64,000 nt of DNA from NCBI GenBank assembly GCA_016699635.1, contig CP064983.1:2604001-2668000 (forward strand), read 5' to 3'. Origin of the DNA: Bacteroidota bacterium. Lineage in GTDB: Bacteria > Bacteroidota > Bacteroidia > AKYH767-A > OLB10. Each line of letters opens with the position of its first letter. The stretch's first letter is position 1. Under the pieces are notes generated by a model, which saw only the letters and a program-made list of their open reading frames with translations, was not told the origin of the DNA and did not search any database. The translations under genes were made by a program, and so were the position numbers. This document shows, one piece after another, positions 40,996-51,443 of this stretch.

Positions 40996-41049
40996 TCTCA
41001 AAATCTATTGTCTTTTTATACGTGAAGGTAGGTATAAAGTTTAAAATAT

Positions 41050-42190
41050 CTAATGTTTCATAGTTTTATGTTTCATTTGCAAGAGCATGGCATCAGCGAA
41101 AAATTTTGCTGCCCAATTTGGTATATCATAAGCAGAATAACCACCATTTACAGGCCATGATCCTGAAATGCCGCCATTTACCATTGGCGAATGTGAAATT
41201 AATTGTTTGCTTTTAACGTATTCAAGCAAAAGATTCGCTGTTTCTAAGTATTGAATTTCGGCTGTTTGTTCAAATAATACAAATCCGATAACACTTAACT
41301 GACAGTTGCCTGTCAGACAGCAGAATGCATTGTCGCTTGTCCATTCTTCGGCTAATTCTCCAGCCAGAAAGCCATTTTGCTTAGTAAGTGCAACGATGTG
41401 TTTATAGGAGCGCTCAACAATTTCAGTCCATTCTTTCTTTTGAAGATCAATACCTGCACCTAATACACCTCGCAATGCATAACCGATAGTGTGTGTGGTT
41501 GGTATTTCATTTTCATCAAAACCATTGTCACAAAAGTAGTCGTGATTATTAATCTGTTTTAAGGCGAAGTTGATATTATTAATTCCTGCTGAAATATATT
41601 TTGGTTCATTTAAATGTTGGTAAAGTTTGATTAAAGCCCATGCTGTTCTGGTGTTTGAGCTAAGTTGATGTAGCGTAAATTCACGCCATGCACCATCAGA
41701 ATCTTGCACTTTCAAAAGCCAATCAGCACTTTGAATAGCAGCCTCAAGGACTTCCTTTTCTGACTTTGTTGATAATAGTCAGTAAGCGCCATAATTATTT
41801 GACCATTATTAAAAACTCTGGGAGGTTGGTTTTTAAAATCTCCATACGATCCGGGAAATGTACCGTCTTTACGTTGAGTAGATAAAAGCCATTGAATTAA
41901 CTCATCAATAACAGGTCTATCATTAAATACTTCCTGTAATAATTCCGGTTTGTTATTTTCAGATAGATAAGAGTGTTTATCCAAAAAGCAGTGGTTTCAG
42001 GGTAGGCGGGTAACCATTTGTTAAACATCATTGAATACTTGGCGGCACTTCCTCCATTTGGTAAAAGTGTTTGCTTGAGCCATTCAAGTGCCATAAGTAA
42101 TCTTTGTTCATCAGAAAAATTTTCGGCTGTTGATTGCGATAATAAATTGAGATATCGCAACCTTATGTGTGAAATCAGCCGTTTGATCAT
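41050..42190 (-). CDS. Alpha/alpha-toroid protein of the polysaccharide locus (frameshifted)
   Basis: About 380 residues after repair, unrecognised at family level. It is built from helical repeats with aromatic and Gly-rich turns: QRKDGTFPGSYGD, DWLLKVQDSDGAWREF, SSNTRTAWALIKLYQ, GFLAGELAEEWTSDNAFCCL and DIPNWAAKFFADAM. These resemble (alpha/alpha)6-toroid enzymes such as prenyl cyclases, lyases or epimerases. Two breaks: near 41965 (restores TLIYLSENNKPELL) and in the A4 run near 41760 (restores QSQKKEVLEAAIQSADWLL). No signal peptide is visible. Context suggests a glycan-processing or precursor role, unproven. Confidence 0.7.
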
Positions 42191-42199
42191 CGTTAAAAA

Positions 42200-43992
42200 T
42201 TAAATTACTTTTTCAATTAACTCGCTGTAGGAATATACTCCTGCAATTTCCCCATTTTTTAGTTCGTAAATGCGGTCGCAGTTTTTTAGTGTAGTCACGC
42301 GGTGAGCGATGATAAAGATTGTTTTATTGGTATCTGAAAGTGAGTCAATGGCCTCACTTACTTCGCGTTCTGTTTGTGTGTCCAATGCACTGGTTGCCTC
42401 ATCAAAAACAAGTATCTGTGCGTTTCTATAAAGCGAGCGTGCAATGCCAATCCTTTGTTTTTGCCCACCAGATAGTCTTGATCCTCTTTCTCCAACTTCT
42501 GACTCTACTCCTTTGGGTAGGTTCCCAACAAACTCATTTAATGATGCTTGTTTGATTGCAGCATTAAGTAAATCGTTATTGATTGTTTCTTCTCCAAAAG
42601 CAACGTTTTCCTTTATGTTTGAATCAATCATAAAAATATCTTGCTTCACATAGCCGATTAACCCGCGCCAGTATTCAAGATTTTCTTCTTTTAATGGTTT
42701 GCCGTCAACTAAAATCTGCCCTGAATTTTCATCAAAAAAACGTAATAAAATATTCATAAGAGTTGTTTTGCCGGAACCCGAACTGCCGACAAAACCAATT
42801 TTTTCTCCTTTTTTTACTTTAAATGAAATGCTTTTTAAAACAGGTTCATGCGATTTTGGAAACGTAAAACTGATGTTCTGAAATTCAATTGTGTTTTCAA
42901 AAGCAATAGGCACATTTCTGTCCATTTCTTTTTGCTTTACATAAAGCTCATTATATTCATTTAGGTTTTCTATGGCAACTTGGTTTTTAGTTACCTGCAT
43001 TACTGCATTCATTATTCTGTTTAAAGAGGGCATTAAACGATATGCTGCTGCAGCAAATGCGCCTACCATCATGATCACATCCTGTTGCCCGCCTTCAATG
43101 AAAATTGCATAGATAAAAATGACAACGATTCCCAAGTATTGCAACCAATTCATAACCTCTGAATGGTATCATGTTTATCACAATTGAATTCATGGATAAG
43201 TCGTGATAAGCCTTTTGATATTTCAAAAAACGATTTCTATAATATTCAATTTTATTAGCCAGTTTAATATCTACAAAACCCATAATTGAATTGTTGATTG
43301 CAGCAAGAGCCTGCGGAAACATTTTATCCAATCCTCTGCCTATCTGTTCATTTTTTGTGTTAACCGATTTATAGAGTATGTATGATGCCGGTGATAATCA
43401 TTAAAATAAAAAGAAAGAGTTTGAGGTTATAAACAGCAATCAGTGTGACAATGCAAAGAAGGATTACTGACTCTGAAAATAGCATCAGGATGGGTAACAT
43501 GACCCAGGCTGTAAATGAAGCTGGGTTTTGTTGTACGTGATTTATAATTCGTGATGATTTGACGCTGTTAAAATTAAAATAGCTTAAAGAGAAATATTTC
43601 GAAAACTGATTTTTAGAAATGTTGTTTGCAACATCTGCCATAAACCTTCCTTCAATATAGTTTACGAATATGCCAAATCCCGTTTTGAAAAATTGAAATA
43701 ACAAGATAATAACAATACAAAATACCATGAAAGATTTATCTGTTTCAAAATTCAGATAACTATATGCTGTACTTAAATATTGGTTGGTGTGAATAATTTC
43801 AGGTTCAGTAGCCATTTTTACTAATGGAAGAACAGAAGCTAAACCAAACACATCTAAGATTGCAGATAGAAAAATCAGAAATGCAATCCATTTAATCCGT
43901 TTTTTTTGCAGTGGAGATAAATGGTCTTGAAGACTTTTATAAGTTTGCCTGAAGGCTTGAGCTGTAGAGTAGTTGTTTTTGCTGGGCGACAT
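42200..43992 (-). CDS. ABC transporter, fused permease-ATPase (MsbA-like, two frameshifts)
   Basis: About 597 residues: a six-helix permease half and a nucleotide-binding domain. The ATPase has GSSGSGKTTLMN (Walker A), YVKQDIFMIDSNIKENVAFG, LSGGQKQRIGIARSL (signature), ILVFDEATSALD (Walker B) and the switch HRVTT. One missing base near 43378 (restores IIHTLYKSVNTKNEQIG) and one extra base at 43129-43131 (restores GYELVAILGIVVIF) break the permease. As no Wzx flippase is seen in the window, this is the best candidate for moving a lipid-linked glycan or lipid across the inner membrane; that is inference. Confidence 0.88.
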
Positions 43993-44006
43993 ACTCTTTG
44001 TTCGTG

Positions 44007-46315
44007 TTATTTATAATATGCACCACCATACCCAACAGGCATGTTTTTCGGGTTTACACCATTTAAGATAAAGCTCAGGCTCTTGATTTGATTCTTCTCC
44101 ATTAACTGATGAGCAACTTCAACAAAGTCTTTCTTGCTGTATCCGGCTTTCATGACATATAGATTTAGGTCGGAATGTTTCATCATCACTAAAGCATCTG
44201 ACAACAATCCTACCGGTGGCATATCTAAAATGATGTAATCGAAATGTTCTTTCAATTCATTAATTAATTGTTCCATCATCGAATCTAAAATCAACTCAGA
44301 AGCATTTGGTGATTTTGGTCCGCTTAAAATAACTTTTAGATTTTCAACAGGAGTGTCCTTTAAAGTATCTTTTAAGGTAGCTTTACCAACAATATAAGAT
44401 GTTACACCTACATCGTTAGTCATGTTCCATGCAACAGCTTGTTTGGGTTTGTGTAAATCCAAATCAACTACCACAACTTTCTTTTAGCTCTTGCTAACAT
44501 GGTCGCTGTATTCACTGCACAAAAAGTTTTTCCTTCTCCGGAAATAGTAGAAGTGAATAAAATAACTTTCGAACTTGTTTTAGGTGCGAAATAGGATAAG
44601 TTGGTGCGAATTACTCTGAAAGCTTCTGCTGCAAGTGATTGTGGATGTTCATGCACAACAAGATAATCTTTCTTGGCTTCTGCACTTTTTCCTATAACAC
44701 CGATAATCGGTTGATTGGTAATATCGGCAAGTTCCTCTTTAGTAAAAATATAATTAAGGAAAATACTTTTTAGAAAGACTAAAGCAAATGCAAGTGCCAG
44801 ACCCACTCCTGCTCCCATAAATAACATTTTGTTTCGAATGGGACGTAGCAATCCTGTACTTGATGCGGGCTCAAGAATAGATTTGTCAGGTACAATGGCT
44901 GCCGATGCAATTACATTCTGTGCCCTGCTTTCTAATAAGAACAAATACATCTTTTCATTAATCTCTTTTTTTCTTGTAATGTCACTAAGGCCTTTAATGG
45001 TTGAGGGCATTCTGTTTAATGATGCTGCAAAACTACCTTCACGACTTGACAATAAGTTAATTTGCATGGCTATATCCTTACGGATGTTCATGATAATACC
45101 AATAACATTTTCTTTTGCTTTATTAATTAAAACATCTACATCCTTTATCTGCGGACTGTTGGGTGTCATGCTAAATGACATGTTTACCTTTCGTTGCATC
45201 AAGGAACTTAATTCGTTAAATGCTGAAGTCAGTCCGGGATTAGATTGTTCTGTCATTAAAGCCGGTGAAAGCGTACTGAAGTCACTACTGCCACTTGTTA
45301 ATTGATTATAAACATATTCTACAGATTGTAATCGTGCTGTAAGTTTAGCTTTCTCGCCTTGCACATCAATTTTTTCCTTTAAAAAAGTACTTTGTTGATT
45401 GGCTACATCAATTGCGCCACTTTGCTGTTGGTATTCAACCAAGCTTGTTTCAACACCATTAAGTTGATCTTCGTAGTCTTTTAATTGTGCTTCAATAAAT
45501 TTTAATGAATTTTCATTAATTCCTCTTGCTACTGAAATTGAATAATTGATATAAAGATTTGTTAACGTATCCAGAAAGTCAACAGCTTTTTCTTCTACCT
45601 CGTCAGCAATATTGATATTTATTACAGATGCATCTTCGTCTTTCTCTAAACTGAGGGCACTTTTGTATTTCTTAACTAAATAACTGTGATTATTAATTAC
45701 AAATACATATTGAAACTCACTGAATTTTGAATTTTTAAGAATAGACTCCTGCTTACCATTAATGACAATTGAAAATTTATCCGTAACCACAGGGTCACCG
45801 AATTTGAGCACTTTATTGTATGAATAATCATTGGTTTTTATATCAAGGCTGTATGAGTCTTTGTCAATAATGCGAAGATTAAATGGAATGCCATAAAAAT
45901 TATCATCTAATATTTTACCATCAACACTAAAAGGAGTTCCTCTATAAACTTCACCTGTTTTTAAACGTCCCTTTATATAATACGAAATGTCAAGATTAAG
46001 CTTTTTGATAGCCTCAGAAACTAATTTTGTAGATGACAGTATTTGGATTTCGTTGGAAACCTCCTCTTTATTTGGTCCTAATGGAAGGCTCGTTGATAAT
46101 GCATCTTTAAAGGCGTTTTTGGTAGGTGTAATCAGCACCTTAGCCTCTGCACCATATATTCGGGTAGTTTTATAGTACAAGAAAACACCTCCGGCAACAC
46201 CGATTGACAAAAACAAAATAAACCAGAACCAGTTCTTTACGAAAAGATTTAAGGCGTTTTTGACGTCCTTAGCATCAATAATGGATTGGTTTTTAATAAC
46301 TTTTTGATTATTCAT
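44007..46315 (-). CDS. Wzc-like polysaccharide co-polymerase / tyrosine autokinase (frameshifted)
   Basis: About 770 residues. A Wzz-type periplasmic domain lies between two membrane helices (about 30-50 and 500-520), with coiled coil around 270-330. The cytoplasmic BY-kinase domain has SGEGKTFCAVNTATML (Walker A), VVVDLDLHKPK (Walker A') and DYIILDMPPVG (Walker B), and a short terminal tyrosine motif YGGAYY. One A missing from the AAA near 44470 splits off the kinase C-terminus; restoring it gives RAKRKVVVVDLDLHKP. It controls chain length and export of capsule or exopolysaccharide. No Wza-type outer-membrane gene is in the window. Confidence 0.9.
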
Positions 46316-46402
46316 AAAATCAATAATTTACTGAACACACTTATACTTAAAAGTAGCATAAATGGTTAGCTATTTGGTGGTTTAAAATTGTTTAATTTGC
46401 AC

Positions 46403-46448
46403 AAAATTAAAAAATTAAAACGGGTTATAATTCGTGTTTTTTAATTTT
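46403..46448. repeat. AT-only 12-bp inverted repeat between divergent genes
   Basis: AAAATTAAAAAA (46403-46414) and its exact reverse complement TTTTTTAATTTT (46437-46448) flank 22 bases, in the region between the divergent Wzc-like kinase and gmd. It could be a bidirectional regulatory element, but low-complexity AT DNA makes chance plausible. Confidence 0.35.
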
Positions 46449-46513
46449 ATTAACTAATTGTAGTAACTAAGTAGAACCACATTACGTTTACCATATTTTA
46501 ATTTTAATCATCA

Positions 46514-47628
46514 ATGAAAAGAGCATTAATTACCGGTGTTACCGGGCAGGATGGCGCCTACCTAAGCGAGTTACTGCTGCAAAAAGGCTATGAGGTACAT
46601 GGCATTAAACGCAGAAGTTCACTTTTTAATACAGAAAGGATTGACCATCTTTATGAAGATATGCATCAAAAGAATGTTAAATTCAAGCTGCATTATGGCG
46701 ATTTGACAGATTCTGCCAATATCATCAGAATCATTCAGGAAGTACAACCTGATGAAATTTATAACCTTGGAGCAATGAGCCATGTGCGTGTAAGTTTCGA
46801 TATGCCTGAATATACTGCCAATGCCGATGGTATCGGAACACTACGTATTCTGGAAGCTGTACGAATGTTGAATATGACTGAAAAATGCAAAATCTATCAG
46901 GCATCAACAAGTGAGTTGTATGGTTTAGTGCAAGAAGTTCCACAGCGAGAGTCCACACCATTTTACCCGCGTTCGCCCTATGCGGTAGCAAAATTGTATG
47001 CCTATTGGATAATTGTTAACTATCGTGAAGCATATAATATGTTTGCCAGTAATGGGATATTATTTAACCATGAATCGCCATTAAGAGGAGAAACCTTTGT
47101 GACCCGTAAAATCACACGAGCAGTATCTCGTATAGCCTTAGGGCTTCAGGACACTGTTTATATGGGAAATATTGATGCCAAACGCGACTGAAGTATGCAA
47201 AAGATTATGTGGAAGGTATGTGGTTGATGTTGCAACAGGAAAAAGCCGATGACTTTGTGTTGGCAACCGGTGTTACAACAACAGTTCGCGATTTTATTGT
47301 ACTTGCATTTAAAGAAGTAGGAATAGAAATAGAGTTTAGTGGAAAGGCTGAGAATGAAATTGCAGTAGTTAAAAAATGTAACAATCCTGCATATCAGGTT
47401 CCGGTGGGCAATGTAGTTATGAAAATAGACCCCAAATATTACAGACCCTCTGAAGTTGAATTGCTGATTGGCGACCCTGCAAAAGCTAAACAAGTTTTAG
47501 GATGGGAGCCTAAACACAACCTGGCATCAATAGTAAAAGAAATGATGAATTGTGACCTTGAGTTATTCAAGCGCGATCAATATTTGAAACAAGGCGGGCA
47601 TAAAATTATTAATTATCACGAAGCATAA
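46514..47628 (+). CDS. gmd: GDP-mannose 4,6-dehydratase (frameshifted)
   Basis: First committed step to GDP-L-fucose (GDP-D-rhamnose and perosamine also derive from this product). About 371 residues: ALITGVTGQDGAYLSELL, the loop GIKRRSSLFNTERIDHLY, QASTSELYGLVQEVPQ, the catalytic pair in YAVAKLYAYWI, and NHESPLRGETFVTRKIT. One G missing at 47190 splits it; restoring it gives AKRDWKYAKDYVEGMW. Followed by fcl after 4 bases. Confidence 0.95.
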
Positions 47629-47632
47629 TATA

Positions 47633-48574
47633 ATGCAGAAAAACAGTAAGATTTTTGTAGCAGGTCACCGTGGAATGGTAGGGTCTGCAATAGTTCGTAA
47701 ACTGCAATCCGAAGGATTTAATAGTATTCTTTTTAGAACATCAAAAGAGCTTGACCTTCGCAATCAACGTGACGTTGCTGACTTTTTTAATTATGAAAAA
47801 CCGGAATATGTTTTTCTTGCTGCTGCAAAGGTTGGTGGCATAGTTGCCAATAATACCTATAGAGCAGATTTTATTTACGAAAATCTGATTATTGAATGTA
47901 ATGTTATTAAAAGTGCATTTGATTCCGGAGTAAAAAAGTTGTTGTTTTTAGGCTCATCATGTATTTACCCTAAAATGGCACCACAGCCATTAAAGGAAGA
48001 GTATTTATTCACCGGTCCGTTAGAACCAACAAATGAACCTTATGCATTGGCCAAAATAGCAGGGCTAAAAATGTGCGAAGCGTTTCGCGATCAATATGGA
48101 GTAGATTATATATCGGCAATGCCAACAAATCTATATGGGCCTAATGATAATTACGACTTAAAAAATTCACATGTTTTACCTGCATTGGTCCGAAAGTTTT
48201 ATGATGCATTAGCGAACAATCTGCCGTCTGTAGAAATTTGGGGAACAGGATCTCCAAGACGCGAATTTTTGCATGTTGATGACTTGGCGGATGCATGTTT
48301 TTTTCTGATGCAAAATTACAGTGACCGTTCTACAGTAAATATTGGTACAGGCGAAGATATCAGCATTAAAGAATTAGCAATGCTTATTAAAGAAACATTC
48401 GGTTATCAAGGCCAATTGAATTTTGATACCACAAAACCTGATGGTACACCTCGCAAACTTTTGTCGGTAGATAAATTGCACCAATTAGGTTGGAAGCACA
48501 GCATTACATTAGAACAAGGTGTTGCAAGTGTATGCAATGAAGTAAAAAGTATGGAGTCTTTCTTAGAGCGCTAA
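47633..48574 (+). CDS. fcl: GDP-L-fucose synthase
   Basis: Epimerase-reductase converting GDP-4-keto-6-deoxymannose to GDP-L-fucose with NADPH. The 313 residues are intact: VAGHRGMVGSAIVRKL, LAAAKVGGIVAN, LGSSCIYPKMAPQP, the Tyr-Lys pair in NEPYALAKIAGLKM, and PTNLYGPNDNYD. With gmd it forms a complete GDP-fucose branch, so fucose is probably part of the glycan made here. Confidence 0.96.
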   Translation: MQKNSKIFVAGHRGMVGSAIVRKLQSEGFNSILFRTSKELDLRNQRDVADFFNYEKPEYVFLAAAKVGGIVANNTYRADFIYENLIIECNVIKSAFDSGVKKLLFLGSSCIYPKMAPQPLKEEYLFTGPLEPTNEPYALAKIAGLKMCEAFRDQYGVDYISAMPTNLYGPNDNYDLKNSHVLPALVRKFYDALANNLPSVEIWGTGSPRREFLHVDDLADACFFLMQNYSDRSTVNIGTGEDISIKELAMLIKETFGYQGQLNFDTTKPDGTPRKLLSVDKLHQLGWKHSITLEQGVASVCNEVKSMESFLER

Positions 48575-48696
48575 AAATGCATTTGACAAAATATAAGTTT
48601 TAAATACTTTAGAAGACACTCTCATAATTTTCAAAATAAAAGTTTAAAACATCAATCAATTTGATGTATATTCGTGAAATACTAAATTATTTTACG

Positions 48697-49563
48697 ATGA
48701 CAAAAATCTACTTAAAAGTTTTTTTATTCTTTTTGGCTTCATTATGTTCATTGGGCAGTTTGAATGCTCAGACACAAACAGTTGTTGTCGGTACATCAAG
48801 CCTGATTTCTGCATTTAGTCCTATAGTCAAATCTTATGAATGTGTTGCTTACGAAGCAATATATCTTTCAACTGAGATAGGCTATTCTGGCTCCATTTCA
48901 TCTTTTGGCTTCAATCGTGTTGATGGTACTGATACATTACCGTTTGATAGTGTCTCAATTTTTATGAAACAGACAGCATTTACTTCGTTAACCGCAGGAA
49001 ATGTTGATACAACCGGATATACTCTTGTTTATGAGGGTCCATTTCCTAATAATGGCGGTATAGGATGGCGAGAGGTTGCATTAGATACATCATTTACTTA
49101 CAGCACCTCATCCAATTTAAGCGTAATGGTGTTCAAACATACACAAACTGCTACTCTCAGTACACCGGTGTCGCCTCGTTGGTATTACACATCAGTTTCT
49201 TCTAATAGATCAAGAAGGTACTATGGAGCTATACCAATTTCTTCTGTTACTAGTCTTAGTGCAACAAATGTTTTAAGTGATATAAGAATAACCGTTGGAA
49301 CAGTTGGTATTGTTGATATTTCAGCAGGATTATTTTCTGTTTATCCAAACCCAACAAATGGAATCATTCATATTGTTCTGCATAATTCCGAGATATCATC
49401 TTTGAAAATATCAGACATTAATGGAAGAATTGTCAAGGAAATGTATAATTTGAAAGATGGAAGTTTAGATTTGACTAATCTCAAGGATGGTGTATATAAC
49501 TTGCAATTTTTTGATAAATCAAAAAATAATATTGCCACCAGAATAATTGTAGTTAAAAGGTAA
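48697..49563 (+). CDS. Secreted protein with T9SS sorting domain
   Basis: The ATG at 48697 opens a standard signal peptide (TKIYLKVFLFFLASLCSLG, cleavage near LNAQ). An earlier ATG at 48664 would bury it. The central about 190 residues are a beta-rich domain with repeated FGF/WYYTS patterns and no recognised family. The end is a T9SS type A domain: FSVYPNPTNGIIHIVL, SDINGRIVKEMY and DGVYNLQFFD. Exported through the type IX system; function unknown. It is followed by a convergent gene for another T9SS cargo. Confidence 0.82.
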   Translation: MTKIYLKVFLFFLASLCSLGSLNAQTQTVVVGTSSLISAFSPIVKSYECVAYEAIYLSTEIGYSGSISSFGFNRVDGTDTLPFDSVSIFMKQTAFTSLTAGNVDTTGYTLVYEGPFPNNGGIGWREVALDTSFTYSTSSNLSVMVFKHTQTATLSTPVSPRWYYTSVSSNRSRRYYGAIPISSVTSLSATNVLSDIRITVGTVGIVDISAGLFSVYPNPTNGIIHIVLHNSEISSLKISDINGRIVKEMYNLKDGSLDLTNLKDGVYNLQFFDKSKNNIATRIIVVKR

Positions 49564-49601
49564 TAGTAAATTGTGTTATTCAGCAATTATCTCTGATAAA
49601 A

Positions 49602-51338
49602 TTACTTTACTATAAGTTTCTGAATATTTATTGATGAATTAGTTTCTGATTTTACAAAATACACTCCCGGTTTAAATTGACTGACATCAAAAAACGCAAA
49701 GTTTTGTCCATTAGACTTTGTTGTATTTTGTGATTCATAAACCATCTTGCCTGTTACATCACTGATTTTAATCTGAAGCAATGTGCCAATGCGACTATAG
49801 TAGGGGAGGCATGTCACTGCCGATGCAGGATTTGGGAAAATTTGTCCCACCGATAACTGATTTAAAACTTCAGTTATTCCAGTAGTCTGTAATACATCAA
49901 AATAAAAATAACCTTGCGGTGCAGGCATTGGTCGTGTCTGATGTTTTGAGGTATTTGAATATGCTTCAATATAGTAGTAAATTCTTGTTCCACCAGATTG
50001 TGCAGGAATGTACGTTTCAAAGTAATCACTCATCCCTGATATAGCATTCATCGAAACAGTATTATAAGGTTGCAAAGTATCTGTCCTGTAATATAAGGTT
50101 GCCGATTGAATTCCACTACGGTGTTTAATAAATGCTTCAACATGATAGGGGTTAATTGTATCGTAAGTGTTGCTAAGTTGTTGATGTGAAATCAGAAGCG
50201 GATCATTAGTGCCTAAATCTTTAGTGATACAATGCAATGCTCCTATAGCACCAATACTTTGAAGTGAGTTAATACCAATAACATTATATCCCGGTAATGC
50301 ATCTCTATATATCCGTAATGCTGTGCTGTCTTGAGGAATATTATAAGTAGGAACAATAATAGTATTATTGATGAACGATGAATTGGTGTAAGTAAAATAA
50401 TCACCGTTTGTATTTGGATAAGCACCATTGTCAGCAGGCATTGGAATGCGGATTATTTTATAAGGTGTGCCAAATACGGAATTAAAATTATTGATAACAT
50501 AAAGCAGATTGGCTTCTATCTGAGGGCCATCTGCAACACCTTGAGGATATTGTCCCATCAAGATTGTTTCTTCATTAAGAAGCTTCATGTGCATATCAAT
50601 ATGATGGATAGCATCATAAGGTAATGTAGGCATTTTAATATATCTGTTAATGCCCATAAATTGTTTCATGATAGTATCTATCTGACTTATGGTTAACGAG
50701 GGATTTTCATTCACTATAAGATTGCTTGAGAATCCCGTTCCAAATCCATCGCACATAAAATTACCACCTGTATGAACCAAACTGTATGGCGACATTGTGG
50801 TTTGGTATAATGGCGTATTTAGTAATCCGGCAATTGCCACCGGAACATTATCATCGTCAGGACGAGGACGATTATATATCCAGTCAATAGTAACTAAAGT
50901 GTCAACATCGTTTGTGTAAGCACTCCATGGACCGTAATCGCGTGACCATACTGAATTGAAAGGGGTATTCACAAAACTTACATTTATCGTATCTACATTT
51001 CCACTGTTTAAATAGTTAATTACACTTTGCTCATTATTGGTTACAACATAAACCCGGCATTCTGTTTTAGCAGCACGTACAATTTCACGCAAAATAGAAG
51101 GGTAACTTGTCCAGCCAATTAAAATTCCTTGCAGCTCTTCCCACTCAGCAATAGTTCGAACGGGTGATGATGGTGGAGCTGCAATCTGATTATTTTTTAA
51201 TTGATTAGACAATTGTTGGAGATATGATGGCATCTGCAACATTTCTTTTTGAGTCATATAGTTTGGAAGAATTTCCTGAGCAGAAACATTTCCTGTGAAA
51301 AAGAGATATGCTAAAATAAATTTAAGTGCATTTTGCAT
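49602..51338 (-). CDS. Secreted PPAD-like peptidylarginine deiminase with T9SS domain
   Basis: 578 residues. Signal peptide MQNALKFILAYLFFTGNVSAQ, a deiminase domain (about 45-385), a beta-rich Ig-like segment, and a T9SS type A tail (IFPNPASAV to KPGVYFVKSE). The architecture is that of Porphyromonas gingivalis PPAD. Catalytic-type residues are in order: Asp134 in VWSRDYGPW, His246 and Asp248 in HHIDMH, an Asn in TNSSFINNT, and Cys370 in GALHCIT. Arg157 and Arg159 (NRPRPDDD) correspond to the pair that in PPAD holds the substrate's C-terminal carboxylate. It should convert peptidyl (probably C-terminal) arginine to citrulline, releasing ammonia. The start at 51338 fits the promoter box; an upstream ATG overlaps it. 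Agmatine deiminase is the alternative family label. Confidence 0.85.
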   Translation of the reverse strand: MQNALKFILAYLFFTGNVSAQEILPNYMTQKEMLQMPSYLQQLSNQLKNNQIAAPPSSPVRTIAEWEELQGILIGWTSYPSILREIVRAAKTECRVYVVTNNEQSVINYLNSGNVDTINVSFVNTPFNSVWSRDYGPWSAYTNDVDTLVTIDWIYNRPRPDDDNVPVAIAGLLNTPLYQTTMSPYSLVHTGGNFMCDGFGTGFSSNLIVNENPSLTISQIDTIMKQFMGINRYIKMPTLPYDAIHHIDMHMKLLNEETILMGQYPQGVADGPQIEANLLYVINNFNSVFGTPYKIIRIPMPADNGAYPNTNGDYFTYTNSSFINNTIIVPTYNIPQDSTALRIYRDALPGYNVIGINSLQSIGAIGALHCITKDLGTNDPLLISHQQLSNTYDTINPYHVEAFIKHRSGIQSATLYYRTDTLQPYNTVSMNAISGMSDYFETYIPAQSGGTRIYYYIEAYSNTSKHQTRPMPAPQGYFYFDVLQTTGITEVLNQLSVGQIFPNPASAVTCLPYYSRIGTLLQIKISDVTGKMVYESQNTTKSNGQNFAFFDVSQFKPGVYFVKSETNSSINIQKLIVK

Positions 51339-51359
51339 GTTGAGGTTATTATGAAGCAT

Positions 51360-51367
51360 CAAATATA
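51360..51367 (-). promoter_or_regulatory. TAnnTTTG -7 box before the PPAD-like gene
   Basis: On the minus strand it reads TATATTTG, 21 bases before the start codon at 51336-51338. Confidence 0.45.
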
Positions 51368-51443
51368 ATCACTTTCAGATTTATGCCGTCATTAAATAGT
51401 ATTTCCAAAATAATTGCTTTATTTGCTCTGTAAAACAGATATT

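Noticed and set aside
42319..42653. Plus-strand open frames across the ABC transporter ATPase
   Set aside because: Shadows of the Walker and signature motif region; composition and motifs belong to the minus-strand gene.
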